Source: Saccharothrix luteola
GTDB lineage: Bacteria; Actinomycetota; Actinomycetes; Mycobacteriales; Pseudonocardiaceae
DNA: 64,000 bases
Assembly (NCBI RefSeq): GCF_020859565.1
Contig: NZ_JAJHUO010000007.1
Location: 266,976-330,975 of the forward strand
Direction: 5' to 3'
The notes beneath the pieces were generated by a model. That model was not told where the DNA came from. It worked only from the letters and a program-made list of their open reading frames with translations, and made no database searches. Each line of letters begins with the position of its first letter. Position 1 is the first letter of the stretch. Below, one piece after another: positions 16,822-25,255 of this stretch. A program made the translations under genes and the position numbers.

Positions 16822-18696
16822 GTGCCCTCTTCCCACCGTCGGGCTTTCGTCAGCGCCGGCATAGCCGTGATCACCGTCGCAGCCGCCCTCGCCGCCTCGC
16901 AGCCGGCCTCGGCCGCGGGCGAGACCGTGAACGTGCACCTGACCACCACCTCCGACAGCGGCGGCCGGGTCGTCACCCGCGGCCTGGCCCAGCAGCCGTC
17001 CATCGCGTTCGGCACCAACGGCGGCAGTGCGACCCACACCATCACCGTCGACGAGGGCACGACCTACCAGCAGTTCGAGGGCGGCGGCGCCTCGATCACC
17101 GACACCACCGCCTACCTGCTGCGCGGCGGTCCCGTCTCCGCCGCGACGCGGGACGCGGTGATGCGCAAGCTGTTCCACCCGGTCGACGGCATCGGCCTGT
17201 CGTTCGTGCGCAACCCGATCGGCGCGTCGGACCTGTCCCGGCCGGGCCACGTCTCGCTCGACGACACGTGCTGCGACCTCAACGACTGGGGCGCCAACGG
17301 CTACGACACGAACGTGCGGCTGCTGACCCAGCAGGCCAAGCAGCTCAACCCGCAACTGCGGGTCAAGGGCGTGCCGTGGAGCGCGCCGGGCTGGATGAAG
17401 GACAACGGCCGCATGGACCAGATGGGCTGGCTCAAGTGGGAGTACGCGCCGATGTACGCGCAGTACTTCGTGAAGTACGTGCAGAGCTATCAGGCGGCGG
17501 GCATCCCGGTCGACTACGTGTCCGTGCAGAACGAGCCGAACTGCTGCCAGGCGTCCAACCCGACCGCGATGAACTACCCCGGCATGAGCTGGAACCCGGC
17601 GGGCCTGGTCGAGTTCACCAAGAACAACCTCTACCCGGCGTTCCGCGCGGCGGGCATCAGCACCAAGGTGCTGGTGCACGACTGGAACTACGGCGACTAC
17701 GCCAACTTCGGCTCCGGCGTGCTGAACGACGCGGGCGTGCGCAACGACCCGCTGTTCGGCGGCATCGCGTGGCACGGCTACTTCGGCGACCCGGCGGTCG
17801 GCACGCAGGTCCGCAACCAGTACCCGAACGTGAAGCAGTTCAGCACCGAGCACTCCGGCGGCACGTGGATCTCGAACCAGCACAACGAGGACATGGCCGA
17901 CATCGTCAACTACGCCCGTAACCACAGCTCCAGCCTGGTGAAGTGGAGCCTCGCGCTCAACCAGAACATGGGGCCGCACAACGGCGGCTGCGGCACGTGC
18001 ACCGGCCTGATCACCGTGCAGGAGGGCGGGTCGCGGGCCGGTCAGGTCGACTACACCGTCGAGTACTACACGACCGGTCACCTGACGAAGTTCGTCAAGC
18101 CGGGCGCGCACCGGATCGACTCGACCGCGAACGGCACGGTGCAGAACGTGGCCTACCGCAACCCGGACGGCTCCAAGGCCCTGATCGCGCACAACGGCGG
18201 CACCTCGTCCCAGTCGATCCGGGTGAACTGGGGCAACCAGTCGTTCACCTACACCCTGCCCGCCCGCACCTCGGCGACGTTCACCTGGCAGGGCACGCCC
18301 GGCAACGGCGGAGGCACGGGCGGCGCGATCACCGGCCTGGGCGGCAAGTGCGTCGACGTGGCGGGCGCGAGCAGCGCGGACGGCGCGGCCGTGCAGCTGT
18401 ACACGTGCAACGGCACGGCGGCGCAGCAGTGGTCGCGGCCCGGTGACGGCACGCTGCGCGCGCTCGGCAAGTGCCTGGACATCAAGGACCGCGGCACGGC
18501 CGACGGCGCGCAGTTGCAGCTGTGGAGCTGCGCGGGCGGCGCGAACCAGCAGTGGACCTACACGTCGGGCCGCGACCTGGTGAACCCGGCGACCGGCAAG
18601 TGCGTGGACGTCACCGGCAACACCAGCGCCGACGCCACCAGGCTCCAGATCTGGACGTGCACCGGCGCGGCCAACCAGAAGTGGACCATCGCCTGA
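16822..18696 (+). CDS. Secreted GH30 glycosidase with ricin-type (CBM13) lectin domain
   Basis: A 625-residue secreted enzyme. Residues 1-32 are a signal peptide ending ASA. The (beta/alpha)8 GH30 domain with its side beta-sheet spans about 55-490. The acid/base is E238 (VQNEPN) and the nucleophile E343 (STEHSGG), as in bacterial glucosylceramidase/beta-1,6-glucanase relatives. A Gly-rich linker leads to a ricin B trefoil at about 500-625, with repeated GKCxD and QxW motifs for galactose- or xylose-type sugars. Two tandem GTG codons occur; the second lies six bases from AGGAG and is preferred. The adjacent LacI gene is the probable regulator. Confidence 0.93.
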   Translation: MPSSHRRAFVSAGIAVITVAAALAASQPASAAGETVNVHLTTTSDSGGRVVTRGLAQQPSIAFGTNGGSATHTITVDEGTTYQQFEGGGASITDTTAYLLRGGPVSAATRDAVMRKLFHPVDGIGLSFVRNPIGASDLSRPGHVSLDDTCCDLNDWGANGYDTNVRLLTQQAKQLNPQLRVKGVPWSAPGWMKDNGRMDQMGWLKWEYAPMYAQYFVKYVQSYQAAGIPVDYVSVQNEPNCCQASNPTAMNYPGMSWNPAGLVEFTKNNLYPAFRAAGISTKVLVHDWNYGDYANFGSGVLNDAGVRNDPLFGGIAWHGYFGDPAVGTQVRNQYPNVKQFSTEHSGGTWISNQHNEDMADIVNYARNHSSSLVKWSLALNQNMGPHNGGCGTCTGLITVQEGGSRAGQVDYTVEYYTTGHLTKFVKPGAHRIDSTANGTVQNVAYRNPDGSKALIAHNGGTSSQSIRVNWGNQSFTYTLPARTSATFTWQGTPGNGGGTGGAITGLGGKCVDVAGASSADGAAVQLYTCNGTAAQQWSRPGDGTLRALGKCLDIKDRGTADGAQLQLWSCAGGANQQWTYTSGRDLVNPATGKCVDVTGNTSADATRLQIWTCTGAANQKWTIA

Positions 18697-18783
18697 CCGC
18701 TGTCGTTCGATCGCTGCGGGATCCCGCTCCACCGGGACGGGCCACCGCTGACAGCCGGCCGCGACGGCGCGAGAGTCGGGGGA

Positions 18784-20166
18784 ATGACCCGATTACTCGT
18801 GCTCGTCGCGGCCGTGTTCGCGGCCTGCCTGACCGCGCCGACGGCGCAGGCCTCGTGGACGCTGACCACCGCGCAGCGGCAGGCCTACCTGAACCACTAC
18901 GCGCCCGTCATCCTCAAGCGGGGTGACGAGAACGACGGCAAGCAGGGCCGGGACTGGCTCGCGAACTTCGACTTCGACCGGGACGGCGCCTTCGCCACCA
19001 ACCGCGCGAACTGGAAGCTCGGCCCCCGGTACGTCGCCGGGACCGCGGGGTACGAGCGGTGGCGGATCCGGCCCACCCTCTACACCGCGCTGCTGGAGTT
19101 CACCGAGAACGGCAGCAAGTCCTTGGTGCTGCTGTACCACGTCTACAACGCGGCCGACAAGGACGGCGACGAGATCCACGACTGGGAGCGGGTGGAGATC
19201 GTGGTGCGCGGGGTGACCGGCACGCCGGGCGGCGCGGGCGAGTCGTTCGGCAACGCCACCGTGACGCACCACAAGGACCACGTCATGCGGCGGTCCTACG
19301 ACCCGGACGTGAACTTCCTCCACACCTCGACCGGCAGGCACCTGCTGCTGTGGCAGGCCGACGAGAGCGACTTCGACCTGCCCGACGCCGGGCCGCACGC
19401 GCACGAGCTGCGGTTCGTCACCGACACCTGGGCCCACGTCTCGAGCCGGATGGCGGCGGCCGGGACCGCCGAGGTGCGCATCTCCGGCGCGGACGACCGG
19501 CGCAACGTGCACTACGCGTTCGTGCCGGAGGGGGCGGCGGGTGCGGTGGCGGCGTTCGGCGCGGTGCCGCTGACCTGGGCCAACGCGTCCGCGCAGGCCA
19601 GTCGGGTGGACAACGGCACCGAGGTGGCGTGGCCGAGGGTCAAGCGGTTGACCTACGAGCTGCAGGACCTGGCCGACATCGTGCCCACGCACTGGTCGCA
19701 GTCGGCGTGGCAGCGGCACTGGCTGGCCACCGACGTGGTGGACGTGCGGTTCGAGACGCCCGCCCTGGGCATCGGGACCGGCGTGCAGCGCTTCTACAAC
19801 CAGTCCCGCGACGACGCCGCGTCGGACCTCACCGACGGGCGCGAGGGGTACCTGTCGAAGGCGTGGTTCTTCGGCGCGTACTCGGCCGAGCTGGACGAGG
19901 ACACACCTTCCGGGTCCGACGACTTCGGCGGGTTCGCGGGCACCGGCCTGGACAGCTCGGGCCGCAGCCGCGGCGCGGTGAGCGGCGACCCGGCGTCGCA
20001 CGGCGCGTACTGGCGGCAGCACGAGTACTTCGTGCACTCGGGCGGGATCGACGACAGCGCGAGCCGCGAGGTGGGCGTGTGGCTGCCGCCGGGCTGGCAC
20101 CTGGCCGCGAGCGGCGGCTTCGACGGCCGGTGGCAGCCGCTGTTCGACGACCGGCCGACCGCCTGA
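18784..20166 (+). CDS. Secreted protein of unknown function with an HDWE motif
   Basis: A 460-residue protein. Residues 1-24 are a signal peptide (LLVLVAAVFAACLTAPTAQAS). The mature part is rich in Asp, Trp and Tyr and has no membrane segment, as for an extracellular beta-rich domain. A segment near residue 125 reads DKDGDEIHDWERVEIVV; the HDWE tetrad recalls the GHRHDWE heptapeptide of NPP1/NLP cytolysins and is followed, as there, by alternating hydrophobics. The rest does not obviously match that family, and a Vps62-like protein is an alternative. It stands alone after the GH30 gene. Confidence 0.6.
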   Translation: MTRLLVLVAAVFAACLTAPTAQASWTLTTAQRQAYLNHYAPVILKRGDENDGKQGRDWLANFDFDRDGAFATNRANWKLGPRYVAGTAGYERWRIRPTLYTALLEFTENGSKSLVLLYHVYNAADKDGDEIHDWERVEIVVRGVTGTPGGAGESFGNATVTHHKDHVMRRSYDPDVNFLHTSTGRHLLLWQADESDFDLPDAGPHAHELRFVTDTWAHVSSRMAAAGTAEVRISGADDRRNVHYAFVPEGAAGAVAAFGAVPLTWANASAQASRVDNGTEVAWPRVKRLTYELQDLADIVPTHWSQSAWQRHWLATDVVDVRFETPALGIGTGVQRFYNQSRDDAASDLTDGREGYLSKAWFFGAYSAELDEDTPSGSDDFGGFAGTGLDSSGRSRGAVSGDPASHGAYWRQHEYFVHSGGIDDSASREVGVWLPPGWHLAASGGFDGRWQPLFDDRPTA

Positions 20167-20173
20167 GGGGTAC

Positions 20174-20249
20174 CCGGCCCGCCGCTGCTCGACCAGCGGC
20201 GGGCCGGTACCGCGGAGCGCCCGCGCCGCACGACCGGCGGCGGGCGCTC
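20174..20249. terminator. Two tandem hairpins between convergent genes
   Basis: CCGGCCCGCCGCTG (20174-20187) pairs perfectly with 20194-20207 around a 6-nt loop. GAGCGCCCGC (20215-20224) pairs perfectly with 20240-20249. They fill the 85-bp gap between the plus-strand secreted protein gene and the minus-strand sigma-GH gene, so each probably terminates one of them. Confidence 0.75.
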
Positions 20250-20251
20250 GC

Positions 20252-22024
20252 CTAACCGGTGGCGCGATACGCCACGCCGGCCCGGTTCGGCGTCCCTCCC
20301 GGCACGTACAGCCCCGTGCCCGGTTTGTCGGCGGGGAGCGCGAACCACGCGTAGCGCTCCAGGTAGGGCAGGCCTTCGAGCATCCGGGACGACGCGCCGG
20401 CGAAGTCGGCCAGCTGCCGCTCGTCCGGGTAGCGCACGCCGCCGCCGGAGAAGTCCACCAGCGAGTACTCGGTCAGCCAGACGGGCAGGCCGTAGCGGGC
20501 GTGCACGGCGTCCAGGTAGTTCCTCAGGTGGCCGACGGCGGCCGGTCCGAAGTCCGAGCCGTACCAGTGCAGCGTGATGAAGTCGACCCTCAGCCCGCGC
20601 TGCCGTGCCCCGGCCAGGAACCGGTCGAGCCAGCCGCCCGCCTTGTCGGCGCTGTGCGCGACGGCCGGGCTGCCCAGGCGCATCCCGGTCGCCTGGAGCT
20701 GCGGCCACAGTTCCAGCGCCTGCTCCACGGTCATGTTCGACTGCTCCGCGAGGTCCGGCTCGTTGAAGCCGAGCAGGGTGGCGCCCTGGCCCTGCACCGC
20801 GGCCAGGTTCGCCGGGGTCACCGTCTTCGCGCCCCAGATCATCGGCACGTACTCGACGCCGGGCGGCGCCTGCACGTTCTCCCTGGTCGGGGCCCAGTTG
20901 TAGAACCAGCCCGCGCCCACGTCGGACAACGCCGCCGTGACGCCGTCGAAGTGCCAGGTGCTGACGCCCTTCTTGACGGACCTGGCGACCGGCTGCACGA
21001 CCGGCGCCGGTTCGGTCGGTGCGGCCGGCGTTGTCGTGGTGGTGGTCGTGGTCGTAGTCGTCGTTGTGGTGGCCGGGACGGTCGAGGGCGCCCGGCTGGT
21101 GGTCGTCACCGCGACCGGGGCGGCCACCGGCGTCGGCGCCCGGTCGACGGGCAGCAGCACGACCGCGCCCGCCACCGCCGCGACAGCCACCGCCGCGATC
21201 AGCGGTTTGGTCGCCGCGTTCGCCCAGAAGCCCTTCTTCACCACCGCGATCACGGGCTCGGCGGCGGCCAGGTCGAACCCGACGGGCAGCGGCACGAGCG
21301 GGATCCTGGCCAGCAGGCCGTCCACCGCCGCCAGGTCGTCGAACCCGCGGGCGCAGCGGGCGCACTCGCGCGCGTGCCGCACGATCCGCTTGCGCCACAA
21401 CGCGTTCGGCTGCCCGTCCCAGTCCGCGATCACCCCGGCCAGGTCACCGCAGCGCGGCAGGGCGAGCACCCGGACGACCACGCGCGCCCCGTCGAGCTGC
21501 GCCTTCATCCGCTGCACCCGCACCGCCGCGTGCTGCGGCGTGAGGCCGAGCGCCTCGGCGAGCTCGGCGCGGGTGATCCGGCCGACCTGCTCCATCCACC
21601 ACAGCGACAGCAGCTCGCGCTCGTCGTCGCCGATCCACCGGGTGGCCGCGACGACCTCGCGGCGTTGGCCGGTGAGCTGCAGCCGGGTGATGGCCAGGTC
21701 GGCGAAGTCCGCGCCGGGGTCGGCGAGGTCGGCCGGCTCGGCGTCGGCGCGCGGCGGCCCGGTCCGGTGGTGGTCGCGCACCTGGTTCAGCGCGATGGCC
21801 AGCAGCCACGACCGGAACGCCTCGGGCTCGCGCAGCTTCGACAGCCCGTCCACCGCGCGGAGCATGGTCTCCTGCACCACGTCGTCGGTGTCCGGGTGGC
21901 CCGCCAGTGCGCGTCCCACCACGTTGTAGACCAGCGGCAGGTAGGCGGCCACCAGCGCGTCCAACGCGCCCGGCTCGCCCCGCTGCGCGGCCGTCACCGC
22001 CGCGGCGTCCCCTGGTGTGCGCAT
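20252..22024 (-). CDS. ECF sigma factor fused to transmembrane helix and extracellular glycoside hydrolase
   Basis: One 590-residue frame joins a transcription factor to a surface enzyme. Residues about 20-90 are sigma-70 region 2 (LPLVYNVVGRALAG...DDVVQETMLRAVDGL...FRSWLLAIALNQVRD); about 130-185 is region 4. H217-x3-C221-x2-C224 is a zinc anti-sigma-like motif. A single membrane helix is at about 273-292, then Thr319-332 as an uninterrupted Thr linker. Residues 350-590 resemble a GH128/Asl1-like glucanase, with E422 (GFNEPD) and E519 (LTEY) as probable catalytic acids. AGAGGA lies six bases before the ATG. The layout recalls carbohydrate-sensing ECF52/ECF53-type sigma factors. Confidence 0.88.
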   Translation of the reverse strand: MRTPGDAAAVTAAQRGEPGALDALVAAYLPLVYNVVGRALAGHPDTDDVVQETMLRAVDGLSKLREPEAFRSWLLAIALNQVRDHHRTGPPRADAEPADLADPGADFADLAITRLQLTGQRREVVAATRWIGDDERELLSLWWMEQVGRITRAELAEALGLTPQHAAVRVQRMKAQLDGARVVVRVLALPRCGDLAGVIADWDGQPNALWRKRIVRHARECARCARGFDDLAAVDGLLARIPLVPLPVGFDLAAAEPVIAVVKKGFWANAATKPLIAAVAVAAVAGAVVLLPVDRAPTPVAAPVAVTTTSRAPSTVPATTTTTTTTTTTTTTPAAPTEPAPVVQPVARSVKKGVSTWHFDGVTAALSDVGAGWFYNWAPTRENVQAPPGVEYVPMIWGAKTVTPANLAAVQGQGATLLGFNEPDLAEQSNMTVEQALELWPQLQATGMRLGSPAVAHSADKAGGWLDRFLAGARQRGLRVDFITLHWYGSDFGPAAVGHLRNYLDAVHARYGLPVWLTEYSLVDFSGGGVRYPDERQLADFAGASSRMLEGLPYLERYAWFALPADKPGTGLYVPGGTPNRAGVAYRATG

Positions 22025-22092
22025 ACCGTTCCTCTCGGCCGAGTCGGGCTTACCCCACCGGAGACTCCTCGGCCGCGACACGATAACGAGAA

Positions 22093-22695
22093 TTACGCGG
22101 CGAGCACCGAAGCCGCCATGCCGATCAGGGCCGTGCCGCACAGCCGCTCGAACACCGGCCGCACCTTCGGCCGCGACAGCAGCGCCGCCAACCGGCCCGC
22201 CAAGGGCACAACCACCGCCCAGAAGCACGCGAACACGCCCACTGCGACCGCCGACAGCAGCGCGGCCTGCGGCAGCGGCGGCGACGCCGGGTCCATGGCC
22301 TGCGGCACGAGGCTGAGGAACGTCAGCATCACCTTCGGGTTGAGCAGGTCGCACAGCAGGCCGCGCAGGAACAGCGACCGGTCGGACTTCGGCGCCCGCC
22401 TGATCGGCCCGCCGCGCCGCGCCGCCAGCAACGTGGCGACGCCCAGGTGCACCAGGTACAGCGCGCCCACCGCCTTGACCGCCAGCAACGCCGCCGGCGC
22501 CGCCGCGACCAGCGCGGACAGCCCCACCGTGGCCAGCAGGGCGTGCACGAGCAACCCGGTCACCACGCCCGCCGCCGTCAGCGCCCCGTACCGCACGCCG
22601 CGCACGGCGTTGCCGGTGACCAGCACGAAGTCCGGGCCGGGCACGACGGTGATGACGACGAGGGCGAGCAGGAACGAGGTCCAGGCGATGTGCAC
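22093..22695 (-). CDS. LysE/RhtB-family amino-acid exporter
   Basis: A 200-residue membrane protein with five to six helices. The N-terminal VPGPDFVLVTGNAVRGVRYG segment and the LLCDLLNPKVMLTFLSLVPQ segment are the two signature motifs of the LysE/RhtB superfamily, which exports basic or neutral amino acids and analogues with the proton gradient. It is transcribed divergently from an Lrp-type regulator with 59 bp between, the usual LysE-LysG/Lrp arrangement, so substrate-induced export control is likely. The substrate cannot be told from sequence. Confidence 0.9.
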   Translation of the reverse strand: MHIAWTSFLLALVVITVVPGPDFVLVTGNAVRGVRYGALTAAGVVTGLLVHALLATVGLSALVAAAPAALLAVKAVGALYLVHLGVATLLAARRGGPIRRAPKSDRSLFLRGLLCDLLNPKVMLTFLSLVPQAMDPASPPLPQAALLSAVAVGVFACFWAVVVPLAGRLAALLSRPKVRPVFERLCGTALIGMAASVLAA

Positions 22696-22754
22696 GGCCG
22701 CATCCTGGGCGATCCGTTCGGGTGTATTCCACCCGACGGCTACAGTGTTCGGTT

Positions 22755-23261
22755 GTGAGCGAGACAGCCGAACTGGATTCGGTCGACTGGCTGATCCTGG
22801 AGGCGTTGCAGAACGACGCGACGCTGCCGAACCGGAGCCTGGCCGAGCAGGTCGGGATCGCGCCGTCGACCTGCCTGCACCGTGTGCGGCGGCTGCGCGA
22901 CCTCGGGGTGATCACCGGGTTCCACGCCGTGGTCGACCCGCGGACCACCGGCCTGCCGCTGGAGGCCGTCGTCTCGGTCAACGTGCGACCGCACACCAGG
23001 CCGGTGGTGGCCGCGTTCCGGCGGTTCGTGATGGCGCAGCCGGAGACGCGGTCGTTGTTCCACGTCAGCGGCCAGGCGGACTTCCTCGTGCACATCGCGG
23101 TGGCCGACAGCACGCACCTGCAGGCGTTCCTGATGGACAAGATCGCCTCGCGCACGGAGGTGCGGAACCTGACCAGCTCGGTGGTGCTGGAACGGGTCGA
23201 GACGCGGGCGCTGACACCGCCCGACGATCAGCGGCCGACCCACCGCAGGCGACGCGTATAG
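22755..23261 (+). CDS. Lrp/AsnC-family transcriptional regulator
   Basis: A 168-residue regulator. Residues about 8-60 are an AsnC-type HTH (DSVDWLILEALQNDATLPNRSLAEQVGIAPSTCLHRV in two parts); the C-terminal RAM domain (VVSVNVRPHTRPVV; FHVSGQADFLVHIAVAD) binds amino acids and forms octamers. The start is a GTG at 22755. It is divergent from the LysE exporter and followed 11 bp later by a PLP decarboxylase gene on the same strand, so it probably controls both exporter and decarboxylase in response to an amino acid. Confidence 0.92.
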   Translation: MSETAELDSVDWLILEALQNDATLPNRSLAEQVGIAPSTCLHRVRRLRDLGVITGFHAVVDPRTTGLPLEAVVSVNVRPHTRPVVAAFRRFVMAQPETRSLFHVSGQADFLVHIAVADSTHLQAFLMDKIASRTEVRNLTSSVVLERVETRALTPPDDQRPTHRRRRV

Positions 23262-23272
23262 ATTGCCCGGGC

Positions 23273-24658
23273 ATGGACCCTGACGAGTTCCGCCGGATCG
23301 GCCACGAGGTGATCGACTGGATCGCCGACTACCGCTCGCGCGTCGAGGACTTCCCGGTCTCCTCACCGGTCGAGCCCGGCTGGGTGCGTGGGCGGCTGGC
23401 CGGGCTGCCCGAGCGCGGCGAGGGTTTCGACGGGCTGCTCGCGGACCTCGACCGGGTCGTGCTGCCGGGGACGACGCACTGGCAGCACCCCGGGTTCTTC
23501 GCCTACTTCCCGTCGAACGCCTCGCTGCCGTCGGTGCTCGGCGACCTGCTGTCGTCGGGCCTGGGCGTGCAGGGCATGTTGTGGTCCACCTCCCCCGCCG
23601 CGACCGAGGTCGAGCAGCACCTGATGGACGAGCTGGTCGGGGCGCTCGGCCTGCCGTCGTCGTTCGTCGGCGGTGGGGTCATCCAGGACACCGCGTCGTC
23701 CGCGGCGCTGGTCGCGATGCTCGCCGCGCTGCACCGGGCGTCGGGCGGGGAGTGGCGGCAGTCCGGCGTGGACGGATCCGAGACCGTGTACGTGTCGTCG
23801 CAGACGCACTCGTCGCTGGAGCGGGCCGCCCGGATGGCGGGACTGGGCGGGCAGGCTGTGCGAGCGGTCGGGGTGGACTCCCGGCTGGCCATGCGGGTGG
23901 ATGACCTGGCCTCGCTCGTCCGATCCGATGTGGACGCGGGCCGGCGGCCGGTGCTGGTGTGCGCGACCATCGGCACCACGGGCACCGGCGCGGTCGACCC
24001 GGTGCGCGAGATCGCCGCGGTGTGCGCCGAGCACGGGATCTGGCTGCACGTGGACGCGGCGTGGGCGGGCGCGGCGGCGTTGTGCCCGGAGTTCCGGCAC
24101 CTGTTCGACGGCGTGGACCTGGCCGACTCGTTCACCGCGAACGCGCACAAGTGGATGCTGACCGCGTTCGACCTGTCCCTGTTCTGGACCGCGCACCCGG
24201 ACGTGCTGGTGGACGCCCTCGCGATCCTCCCGGAGTACCTGCGCAACACCGCGACCGACTCGGGCGCGGTCGTGGACTACCGCGACTGGCAGGTCCCCCT
24301 GGGCCGCCGCTTCCGGGCCCTGAAGCTGTGGTCGGTGCTGCGGTGGTACGGCCTGGAGGGCATCCGCGACCACCTGCGCGGCCACGTCGAGCTGGCCGCC
24401 CTGCTCGAATCGTGGGTGGACGCGTCCGACGACTGGGACCTCGTCGTCCCCCGCTCCCTGTCCCTGGTCACCCTCGCGCACCGCTCCGGCGACGACGCCA
24501 CCCGTGCCGCGATGGACCGCGTCAACGCCACCGGCGACGCCTTCATCACCCACACCGTGGTCGACGGCCGCTTCGCCATCCGCGTGGCGATCGGCGCGGA
24601 AGCGACCAAGGAACACCACGTGCGGGCGCTCTGGGACGCCCTGCGGATCAGGGGTTGA
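23273..24658 (+). CDS. PLP-dependent group II amino-acid decarboxylase
   Basis: A 461-residue aromatic-L-amino-acid-decarboxylase-type protein. The N-terminal MDPDEFRRIGHEVIDWIADY and THWQHPGFFAYFPSNASLPSVLGDLL are family signatures. K293 in NAHKWML forms the internal aldimine; HVDAAWAGAA holds the Asp that contacts the pyridine nitrogen. Members decarboxylate tyrosine, DOPA, tryptophan or related acids to amines. It follows the Lrp regulator by 11 bp, without a clear Shine-Dalgarno, so the two are an operon; the LysE exporter next door may export its substrate or product. The 3' end overlaps the convergent Uma2 gene by 11 bp. Confidence 0.9.
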   Translation: MDPDEFRRIGHEVIDWIADYRSRVEDFPVSSPVEPGWVRGRLAGLPERGEGFDGLLADLDRVVLPGTTHWQHPGFFAYFPSNASLPSVLGDLLSSGLGVQGMLWSTSPAATEVEQHLMDELVGALGLPSSFVGGGVIQDTASSAALVAMLAALHRASGGEWRQSGVDGSETVYVSSQTHSSLERAARMAGLGGQAVRAVGVDSRLAMRVDDLASLVRSDVDAGRRPVLVCATIGTTGTGAVDPVREIAAVCAEHGIWLHVDAAWAGAAALCPEFRHLFDGVDLADSFTANAHKWMLTAFDLSLFWTAHPDVLVDALAILPEYLRNTATDSGAVVDYRDWQVPLGRRFRALKLWSVLRWYGLEGIRDHLRGHVELAALLESWVDASDDWDLVVPRSLSLVTLAHRSGDDATRAAMDRVNATGDAFITHTVVDGRFAIRVAIGAEATKEHHVRALWDALRIRG

Positions 24659-25208
24659 TCAGCGTTGTCAGGTCCACGGTGATCGGGAAAGGCTCGGGAA
24701 CCTCGATCTTGCCGCTCCCCTGTGCGATCTGCTTGTACCCGCCGGCGACCAGGCTGAACGCGATGAGCGTGGCCGGCTCGTCCAGCTCCACCACCCAGTA
24801 GTGCGGGATTCCCACCTTGGCGTACTCGATCGGCTTGAACACGCGGTCTGTCCGACCGGTTCCCGGCGACACGATCTCCACTGCCAAGTGCAGGTCATCG
24901 GGGTTGAACCGGCTCGGGTGCTCCCAGTAGCGCTCGGCAGGCACCACTACGACGTCGGGTGCGCGCAATGAGAGCGGAGGCCCCGGGTCGATCACGACGT
25001 CGACGTCCTGGACCGCCACCACCCCGGCGGGCAGTTGCTCTTTGAGGCAGCTCCGGAGGTTCGCCACCGCCACTTGGTGCTTCGGTGCCAGCCTTGGCGC
25101 CACCAGCAAGACTCCTTCGACCAGCTCGAAGTGGCGCGACTTGTCCTCTGGAAGCGCGTCCCACTCCTCAAGCGTGAGCAAGTGGTCAGGCCAGGGCAAC
25201 GTGCTCAT
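24648..25208 (-). CDS. Uma2-family (DUF820) PD-(D/E)xK-type protein
   Basis: A 186-residue Uma2/DUF820 protein: LTLEEWDALPEDKSRHFELVEGVLL at the N-terminus, RAPDVVVVP in the middle, then LAVEIVSPGTGRTDRVFKPIEYAKVGIPHYWVVEL. The E...D...ExVSP...K arrangement is the restriction-endonuclease-like core of this family. Biological roles are poorly known; Uma2 genes are abundant in actinobacteria and cyanobacteria. GAGAGG lies before the ATG. It is convergent with, and overlaps by 11 bp, the decarboxylase gene. A second Uma2 gene is at 44.2 kb. Confidence 0.9.
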   Translation of the reverse strand: MSTLPWPDHLLTLEEWDALPEDKSRHFELVEGVLLVAPRLAPKHQVAVANLRSCLKEQLPAGVVAVQDVDVVIDPGPPLSLRAPDVVVVPAERYWEHPSRFNPDDLHLAVEIVSPGTGRTDRVFKPIEYAKVGIPHYWVVELDEPATLIAFSLVAGGYKQIAQGSGKIEVPEPFPITVDLTTLINP

Positions 25209-25255
25209 CGCGGCCACCTCTCTTGCTCCGTTGATCGCGCAGCGTAGCCGGTCGA

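Noticed and set aside
20252..22024. Sigma factor and glycoside hydrolase as two genes joined by a sequencing error
   Set aside because: The frame is continuous, the joining segment has a coherent zinc motif, membrane helix and linker, and no start codon with a ribosome-binding site precedes the hydrolase part.
24648..25208. Restriction-modification system around the Uma2 genes
   Set aside because: No methyltransferase, specificity subunit or helicase lies near either Uma2 gene; Uma2 proteins are common stand-alone genes.
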